Origin: Chloroflexota bacterium
GTDB lineage: Bacteria > Chloroflexota > Anaerolineae > 4572-78 > J111
Assembly: GCA_003695455.1 (NCBI GenBank)
Contig: RFJF01000498.1
Location: 1-11,753, forward strand
DNA: 11,753 bases
Reading direction: 5' to 3'
Position numbers and translations under genes: made by a program. Below the pieces are notes generated by a model. It made no database searches. It saw only the letters and a list, made by a program, of their open reading frames with translations, and had not been told where the DNA came from. Shown in pieces: positions 7,079 to 11,753 of this stretch. How positions within the stretch are numbered: the stretch's first letter is position 1; every line of letters starts with the position of its first letter.

Positions 7079-7412
7079 CCTGGGTGGCGTCAGCGTTGCC
7101 AAGATAGCCGGCTACTTCTTTTCGGGATTTGTTGAAGCGCCGGATCAACTGCTGGTCTGTGTCGCGCAGGGCGTTGATTGTTCGCTGAGAGCAGGCAGCA
7201 CACCCCAGTGCTGCCTTGTAGCTGCCCAAATCGCAATTCAAACAATCGCACAGCTTAATCATCATATGTGAAAAAGCCAGCGCATCTTCATGCGTTTCCG
7301 GCAGTGTTGCCACATACTCTGTCAGCTCTTTCCACTGATCGCCTTTGAGCTTCTTCAACCCGCTCACCCGCGAGTGAGGAAACAAAATCTCGCATCGGGA
7401 ATACATTGCCAT
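7062..7412 (-). CDS. Small Cys-pair protein of unknown function
   Basis: A 116-aa soluble protein with no signal peptide or membrane helix. A helical, charged N-terminal half with LKKLKGDQWKELTEYVATLP (19-38) is followed by a compact cysteine cluster, KLCDCLNCDLGSYKAALGCA (53-72) then ACSQ. Cys57/Cys60 and Cys71/Cys74 form two CxxC pairs, with Cys55 next to them; this could bind one metal ion such as zinc, or be redox-active. The end is Lys-rich (QEKKAA). I recall similar hypothetical proteins in Chloroflexota (ending in GCxxCxQ then a basic helix), but I know no function. The first ATG is favoured because AAGG (coding strand, 7426-7423) is 10 bases upstream. It lies 47 bases downstream of tRNA-Lys on the same strand and may be read from the tRNA promoter; I see no separate promoter. 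The codon order and ribosome site support a real gene. Confidence 0.75.
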   Translation of the reverse strand: MAMYSRCEILFPHSRVSGLKKLKGDQWKELTEYVATLPETHEDALAFSHMMIKLCDCLNCDLGSYKAALGCAACSQRTINALRDTDQQLIRRFNKSRKEVAGYLGNADATQEKKAA

Positions 7413-7451
7413 TGATGTCTAACCTTGCCTGTGATCGTCTTACGTTACTAC

Positions 7452-7458
7452 AAAAAAA
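7452..7458 (-). terminator. T-run directly after tRNA-Lys
   Basis: Seven Ts on the - strand begin 2 bases after the tRNA's discriminator base. There is no separate hairpin; the tRNA's own acceptor/T-arm structure may help termination. Some read-through would supply the 116-aa gene downstream. Confidence 0.4.
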
Positions 7459-7459
7459 G

Positions 7460-7532
7460 TGAGCCGTCTGGGACTCGAACCCAGGACCCATTGCTTAAAA
7501 GGCAATTGCTCTACCAACTGAGCTAACGGCTC
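7460..7532 (-). tRNA. tRNA-Lys (anticodon UUU)
   Basis: A 73-nt cloverleaf on the - strand decodes AAA/AAG lysine codons. The acceptor stem GAGCCGT pairs with ACGGCTC. The D arm is GCTC-AGTTGGTA-GAGC. The anticodon stem ATTGC/GCAAT encloses the loop CTTTTAA, with anticodon TTT at 7499-7497. The T arm is CTGGG-TTCGAGT-CCCAG and the discriminator is A (7460). All stems pair fully. The 3' CCA is not encoded: after the discriminator comes C and then a T-run, so CCA must be added by a nucleotidyltransferase. The gene has its own near-consensus promoter just upstream. Confidence 0.97.
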
Positions 7533-7549
7533 ACATAATCCAAGAGCAG

Positions 7550-7578
7550 ATGTTAGCACAGACTTTACCGCTTGTCAA
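7550..7578 (-). promoter_or_regulatory. Sigma70-type promoter for tRNA-Lys
   Basis: On the - strand, TTGACA (7578-7573), a 17-base spacer and TAACAT (7555-7550), preceded by TGC so that it forms an extended -10. The predicted transcript start, near 7543, is about 11 bases before the mature tRNA 5' end. It diverges from the promoter at 7607-7635, with 28 bases between the two -35 boxes. Confidence 0.8.
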
Positions 7579-7606
7579 TAGTGAAATTATGAATTTAAGG
7601 TTTTCG

Positions 7607-7635
7607 TTGACACCATAATTGGGGGATGTTATAAT
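7607..7635 (+). promoter_or_regulatory. Perfect-consensus extended -10 promoter for the NACHT-cyclase gene
   Basis: TTGACA (7607-7612), an exact 17-base spacer and TATAAT (7630-7635), preceded by TGT, giving an extended -10. Transcription should start near 7642, leaving about a 50-base leader before ATG 7693. All twelve core bases match the bacterial housekeeping consensus. I see no obvious operator repeat over it. Confidence 0.85.
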
Positions 7636-7692
7636 TTTTGCAGCCTGACATAAAATTTAGTTCAGCAACTATTCTGAAAGTTGTCACACACT

Positions 7693-10600
7693 ATGATTTT
7701 TCCCCAAACTGATGAGTTTACTTCGCGCTTCCCGGATGAAATCAGAACCCTGCTGACCATGCTGCGCATGGGAAATTTGGGCGGGCTGGCAGTTGCCGAA
7801 TGCGACGATCTGGATTTGCGGACCCGGTTATTTGATTATTTCCGGCAGCGGCTGGAGGCTGAAAACATCTACCTGTTCAGTTACGAGGTCAGCAGCAAAG
7901 AACCAAACCTGGTACGCAGCCTGACAGAACTAACTGACCACCCTCGTTTCAAAAATCTGGAATTGACGGGCAAATACAAATCAATGGCTATTTTTGTGTA
8001 TGGCATTGAAAAATTTGACCGTAAACAGCGCGACAATTTTGTCAAACTGCTCAATTTTCTCAAAGACCGGCTCACCAGCATCAGCCAGCCGGTGGTCATT
8101 TGGGGTGCCTCATCCTTTGTAACCCAACTTGCCCGCAACGCCCCCGACTTTTGGAGTTGGAAGGGACATTCCTTCAAATTTGAGTCGTATGCGCCGGCAG
8201 AACCGGAGGCTCAGCACCCCAACAAGACCACACCAAGCCGCTTATTGAGCGCCATGCCACCAATCGAACGCTATCTGCACCGCATCGTCGAGGACCCGGA
8301 TTACCGTATCTGGAAAGAGTTGTACCTGCCGCTCAAAGCCATTCGCGCCGATGAAACTGTATCGCCGCTGCCGCCCCGCCACACACTCAACTACCAGGAA
8401 CTCAGGCAAATTGCCCCGCTGTTTCCCACAGCCACCGCTTTTCCCGCCGAACAGATTGTTGTTGAACGCGGAGAAACCGAGCGTACAGCCTACATAATTG
8501 TCAGCGGCGAGGTTGAAGTTCTCATGCCAGACGCGCTGGGCAATGATTTGGTCATTACCCGGCTGGGCAAGGGCGATTTTTTTGGCGAGATTTCACTCAT
8601 CAAAAAAATTCCGCGCACAGCCACTGTGCGCACCACCCGGCCCACCAAACTGCTCAAACTCACCGAGCGCTCACTGAGTCTGCTCAACCACAAAGCCCCC
8701 AATATTCTGGATATTCTGACCGAAATCGGCCGGCAACGGCTGGAAACCCGCCAAACCATTGAACAGGAAAATGTCTCGCCGTTGCGGCGGTTTGCCATTG
8801 AAGGCTCAAACCTGTTCCGCGATAAACCCGTTGATGTGCGCCAACTGATTGACAATGACCGGCGCGCCGTAATTTTGGGCGAAGCCGGGGCCGGCAAAAC
8901 CACCGTGTTGCGCCGGATGATGCTTGATGCCGCAAAGGCCGGCATCCACGCCCTCTCGGCAGAAAAGAATTCGGTGGTGCTGCCGGTCTTCATCAAACTC
9001 AGCGCTGTTTTGCCGGATAAATCCATTGAGGCGATTGTGCTGGACATCTTTCAGAGTTACAAAATTCCCACATTTGAGTCTATCAATGATGTTGTGCAGT
9101 TGCTCAACGGCGCCGGCCTCGATAACACGCCCGTTCCGACGCTGTTGTTTTTGATGGACGGCCTCAACGAAATGCCCCGGCAGGAGCAAAGTCGTTCTAT
9201 TTTAAACCAGTTTATTCGCCAGTATCCCGCGCACCGCTATGTGCTGACCTGCCGCACGCAAGATTATTCGCCGCTGGCCGGCTTCCGCACCGCCGTGCTG
9301 CAACGGCTCTCCGGCGAAGACATTGAAACTTTTCTGGTCAACTACCTGCACGCCGAACAGGGGCGCAACGTTGCCCGCGAAATTTACAACGACCCGCAGT
9401 TGGAAGACCTGGCCCAAACCCCGCTGGCGCTGTTTATGCTGACCCAAATTGCGCGCCGCAGCGACGAAGAATTGCCAAAAAACAGGGGCGTGCTGTTTGA
9501 GGTTTTCACCGACAATCTGCTGCAGCGCACCGACAGCGAATGGCAAAAAGTGTTGGGGCCGGTTCGGGCGCAGGCGCCACTGGCATTGCGAAAAAATTCG
9601 CTGGCGGCGCTGGGATTGGCTATGCAAACCCGTGAAGCGTGGACGTTTCCCAAAGAACAGTGGTTTGAAATCATCCAACAAGAGCTAACCCGCTATCTTC
9701 AGTCGGCCACCTCCAACCAAAAGACCGAGGTTGATGGCCTGACAACAGAGGACATCCACGCTGAAATTCTGGACAGCGGGTTGCTGCGCGCCGCCAACCA
9801 AAAATCGCTGGTTGAGTTTGCCCACCACACATACCAGGAATTTTTTGCCGCGCTGGCACAGCGCGACCAGGATGTGGATATTGAGCCACAGGTGCAAACC
9901 AGCGAAGCCCGGCGGCAATGGCAGGGCACGCTGGTACTGCTGTACGGAATTACTCAAAACAAACCGGCGCTCTTTTCAAAAATACTGGGCAACTCAAACG
10001 ATTACGCCCGGATTTGGCTGGCCGCCCAGTGTTTGGTCAACTCCGGCGAAGAGTTAGCCGCCGCCCTGCAACGGCTGGAACGCACACTGCCCATGAACCA
10101 GCATTTTGCGCTGCTGTTCAGCGCCGGGCTGGCCAGCCACCAGTTAGGCCGCTACCCCGAGGCGCTCAGCTACCTGCAAATGGCCAGCGAACAATCTCCG
10201 GGCAACGCAGAAGTCTACTACGAAATCGGCTCGCTGTACCGCAAGGTAGAGCAGTACGAACGCGCCATTGAAAACCTGGAAGAGGCCATCAATCTCCGGT
10301 CTGATTTTGTGGATGCCTACAACCAGTTGGGCATTACCTATCACGATCAGGGCAAATTTGTAGAGGCGCTGACCGTCTTCAGGGCCACCACCCAGCTTGA
10401 ACCGGCCAACGCCCACCATTTTTACAACCTGGGCACCGCCCAAAAAATTCTGCGAGATTACGAAGGCGCGCGCCAATCGTTCCGCACGGCGCTGCAACTC
10501 AAGCCGGATTATTCCGAAGCCAAAACGCAGCTTTCGCTGCTGGACAAAGCCATGTCTACCGGCGTGGTGCGCGTACTGGAAAACATCCCCATTCTCAGCA

Positions 10601-11619
10601 AAATGACGCTGGAGCAGAGTATTGTGCTGGCCCAGCGCATCAAGGTTGAGGAGTACCGGCCCGGCCAGATTATTTTTCACATGGGAGAAATGGGCGAAAC
10701 ATTTTACGTTATCGAAGCCGGCGAGGTTGAGGTGCTGGCCCCGGATATGGGCGGCCAGCCCAGCGGCGTCATCAACCGGCTTGGCCCCGGCGATTTTTTT
10801 GGTGAAATTGCCCTGCTGCGTGCTATTCCGCGCACAGCCACCATCCGTGCCACGCGGGCTACCCGCCTGCTGGCCATTAGCCGCGAGGATTTTGTGGCCG
10901 TGGTGCAGCGCTATCCCTCGATTGCCCACTCGCTGGCAGAAACATCTGGCCTGCGCCTGCTGCGTGACCGGCAGATTGGCCGCCGCGTGGATTTGAACCG
11001 CTACTACGACCCCGGCTACATTGCCGAGTTGACCCATCAAAATGAAGTAACCGTGGTGATGGGTGATATTCACGGCTCTACCTACCTGACCAACGCCATT
11101 GGCCCGGAGTTGATGGTGGCCTACCTGGATGAATACCTGCTGCGGATGTCAACCATCATTGTGCAGGCCGGCGGCGCTATGGACAAAAGTTTGGGCGACA
11201 GCGTGATGGGAGTATTTGGCAACGTACCGGGCCGCACCGAAGAAAACAAAGCCAAAGCCGTCAGCGGCGCGTTGATGGCTACCCTGAAAATGCGCGAGGC
11301 GTACAAAATTTTACGCGAGGAATGGAAGCGTGAAAGCCCGGAATTTGCCAAAACCGGTATGGGCATCGGCATTAGTACCGGCAAAGTAAAGACCGGTACA
11401 GTTGGGCCGGAAGCCACAATGGTTGGCCCGGCGGTCAATCTATCCAGCAAATTAAGCAAACTGGCAATTAGGGGCCGCACCGAAAGCGAAATTTACATTG
11501 ATACGCGCACCCGCGAACTTTTGGGTGATTCCGTGGCTACGGAAGCGCTGGATATGGAATACATCCGCAAAAAAGTGGGGGTAGATTTAGTGGCTTTCCG
11601 GGTTACCCAGCGAAGATAG
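7693..11619 (+). CDS. Multidomain signalling protein: ATPase-like domain, CNB, NACHT, TPR, CNB, class III nucleotide cyclase
   Basis: A 1308-aa, apparently cytosolic sensor/second-messenger protein with no membrane helices seen. Residues 1-165 look like a degenerate P-loop domain: no Walker A, a Walker-B-like MAIFVYGIEKF (98-108), then PVVIWG (133-138) and APDFWSW (150-156). CNB1 spans about 236-345, with phosphate-binding cassette FGE (297-299) and Arg308 in PRTAT. The NACHT module spans about 370-720: Walker A GEAGAGKT (396-403), Walker B LLFLMDGLNE (484-493), sensor Arg521 in LTCRTQDY, and FAHHTYQEFFAA (709-720). Four TPRs lie at about 802-940. CNB2 spans about 961-1085, with FGE (1036-1038) and Arg1047. 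The cyclase (about 1118-1300) has metal Asp1125 and Asp1169, Lys1165 in DKSLGD and transition-state Asn1249, but Pro1246 and Lys1253 where Asp and Arg are usual. I chose ATG 7693: the TTG at 7681 directly abuts GAAAG (7676-7680), which is 12 bases from the ATG. It is a single-gene unit; which nucleotide it makes and which stimulus it senses are unknown. Confidence 0.92.
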   Translation: MIFPQTDEFTSRFPDEIRTLLTMLRMGNLGGLAVAECDDLDLRTRLFDYFRQRLEAENIYLFSYEVSSKEPNLVRSLTELTDHPRFKNLELTGKYKSMAIFVYGIEKFDRKQRDNFVKLLNFLKDRLTSISQPVVIWGASSFVTQLARNAPDFWSWKGHSFKFESYAPAEPEAQHPNKTTPSRLLSAMPPIERYLHRIVEDPDYRIWKELYLPLKAIRADETVSPLPPRHTLNYQELRQIAPLFPTATAFPAEQIVVERGETERTAYIIVSGEVEVLMPDALGNDLVITRLGKGDFFGEISLIKKIPRTATVRTTRPTKLLKLTERSLSLLNHKAPNILDILTEIGRQRLETRQTIEQENVSPLRRFAIEGSNLFRDKPVDVRQLIDNDRRAVILGEAGAGKTTVLRRMMLDAAKAGIHALSAEKNSVVLPVFIKLSAVLPDKSIEAIVLDIFQSYKIPTFESINDVVQLLNGAGLDNTPVPTLLFLMDGLNEMPRQEQSRSILNQFIRQYPAHRYVLTCRTQDYSPLAGFRTAVLQRLSGEDIETFLVNYLHAEQGRNVAREIYNDPQLEDLAQTPLALFMLTQIARRSDEELPKNRGVLFEVFTDNLLQRTDSEWQKVLGPVRAQAPLALRKNSLAALGLAMQTREAWTFPKEQWFEIIQQELTRYLQSATSNQKTEVDGLTTEDIHAEILDSGLLRAANQKSLVEFAHHTYQEFFAALAQRDQDVDIEPQVQTSEARRQWQGTLVLLYGITQNKPALFSKILGNSNDYARIWLAAQCLVNSGEELAAALQRLERTLPMNQHFALLFSAGLASHQLGRYPEALSYLQMASEQSPGNAEVYYEIGSLYRKVEQYERAIENLEEAINLRSDFVDAYNQLGITYHDQGKFVEALTVFRATTQLEPANAHHFYNLGTAQKILRDYEGARQSFRTALQLKPDYSEAKTQLSLLDKAMSTGVVRVLENIPILSKMTLEQSIVLAQRIKVEEYRPGQIIFHMGEMGETFYVIEAGEVEVLAPDMGGQPSGVINRLGPGDFFGEIALLRAIPRTATIRATRATRLLAISREDFVAVVQRYPSIAHSLAETSGLRLLRDRQIGRRVDLNRYYDPGYIAELTHQNEVTVVMGDIHGSTYLTNAIGPELMVAYLDEYLLRMSTIIVQAGGAMDKSLGDSVMGVFGNVPGRTEENKAKAVSGALMATLKMREAYKILREEWKRESPEFAKTGMGIGISTGKVKTGTVGPEATMVGPAVNLSSKLSKLAIRGRTESEIYIDTRTRELLGDSVATEALDMEYIRKKVGVDLVAFRVTQRR

Positions 11620-11693
11620 CAGGCTGAATTAATCAGGCACTTTTCAGTCAAAAGTTTGTAATTTGTACAAGAAAATTGTGTGTAACCGGCCAT

Positions 11694-11753
11694 AAGGAGT
11701 ATGGAGTAAGGAGTAGGAAGTAAGGTTTTCCATACTCCATACTCCATACTCCA
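11694..11753. repeat. Heptamer-phased inverted repeat (long hairpin), running off the window
   Basis: Left arm: AAGGAGT, ATGGAGT, AAGGAGT, AGGAAGT (11694-11721), then AAGG. Loop: TTTT (11726-11729). Right arm: CCATACT three times plus CCA (11730-11753). Pairing outward from the loop, 20 of 24 positions match by eye, and the structure is cut by the window end. It lies 74 bases after the cyclase stop codon. Between 11620 and 11693 I see only AT-rich sequence with very weak hairpins. The right-arm unit matches those at 3644-3664. Confidence 0.8.

Noticed and set aside
7460..7532. tRNA-Lys as an integration site for a mobile element
   Set aside because: I found no second copy of the tRNA 3' end, and no integrase, transposase or phage gene in the window.
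7681..7692. TTG at 7681 as start of the large protein
   Set aside because: The purine-rich GAAAG directly abuts it, leaving no spacing, whereas ATG 7693 lies 12 bases away; the extra four residues (MSHT) add no homology.
10144..11073. A 309-aa open frame on the - strand within the cyclase gene
   Set aside because: It is antisense to the TPR and second CNB domains, whose motifs are clear on the + strand; no independent evidence.
7693..11619. Calling the large gene a Pycsar or CBASS system outright
   Set aside because: Pycsar needs a pyrimidine cyclase and a dedicated effector, and CBASS a CD-NTase; neither an effector nor a CD-NTase is seen, so only an analogy is supported.
11620..11693. Terminator for the cyclase gene (CTGA/TCAG at 11624-11636, ACTTTT/AAAAGT at 11639-11655)
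   Set aside because: The stems are 4-6 bp and AT-rich with only a weak T-rich tail; not enough to call.
11694..11753. CRISPR-like array
   Set aside because: Units are 7 bp, contiguous and without unique spacers; this is a tandem/inverted microsatellite, not a CRISPR.

Overview
The window reads as a GC-rich bacterial chromosome segment, most likely from a Chloroflexota lineage such as Anaerolineae. That assignment is an inference. It rests on the protein style (a giant STAND-type signalling protein with two cyclic-nucleotide-binding domains and a cyclase), a small Cys-pair protein that looks familiar from that phylum, and heptamer-phased intergenic repeats. No rRNA or other firm taxonomic marker is present.

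Layout. Bases 1-5790 hold an oligopeptide/oligosaccharide-type ABC importer, all on the + strand: a substrate-binding protein cut by the window edge, two permeases (DppB-like and DppC-like) and two ATPases (DppD-like and DppF-like). A strong 14-bp hairpin separates the binding protein from the permeases, and a clear intrinsic terminator (5813-5841) closes the operon. A URO-D superfamily protein with its own Shine-Dalgarno site follows (5875-6918). It meets a convergent 116-aa Cys-pair protein of unknown function (7062-7412, - strand), and the two have interleaved terminators. A tRNA-Lys(UUU) lies upstream of that small gene on the - strand.

From the region 7550-7635 two near-consensus sigma70 promoters with extended -10 elements diverge. 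One drives tRNA-Lys to the left. The other, TTGACA-17-TATAAT, drives a 1308-aa protein to the right.

That protein (7693-11619) is the most interesting object here. In order it carries an apparently P-loop-less ATPase-like N-terminal domain, a cyclic-nucleotide-binding (CNB) domain, a NACHT NTPase, TPR repeats, a second CNB domain and a C-terminal class III nucleotide cyclase. A sensor ATPase, a second-messenger synthase and two messenger receptors are thus fused in one chain. The cyclase keeps both metal-binding aspartates but has Pro and Lys at two usually conserved active-site positions. This suggests a self-contained, feedback-controlled signalling or conflict protein; it is a hypothesis, not a demonstrated system.

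Four intergenic spacers (1370-1397, 3584-3664, 4707-4742, 11694-11753) contain 7-bp-phased degenerate repeats that share unit sequences across the window. Two of them form long imperfect hairpins. One runs into the start of the DppF-like gene, so its start codon is embedded in repeat DNA. No stretch longer than 300 bases lacks a gene.
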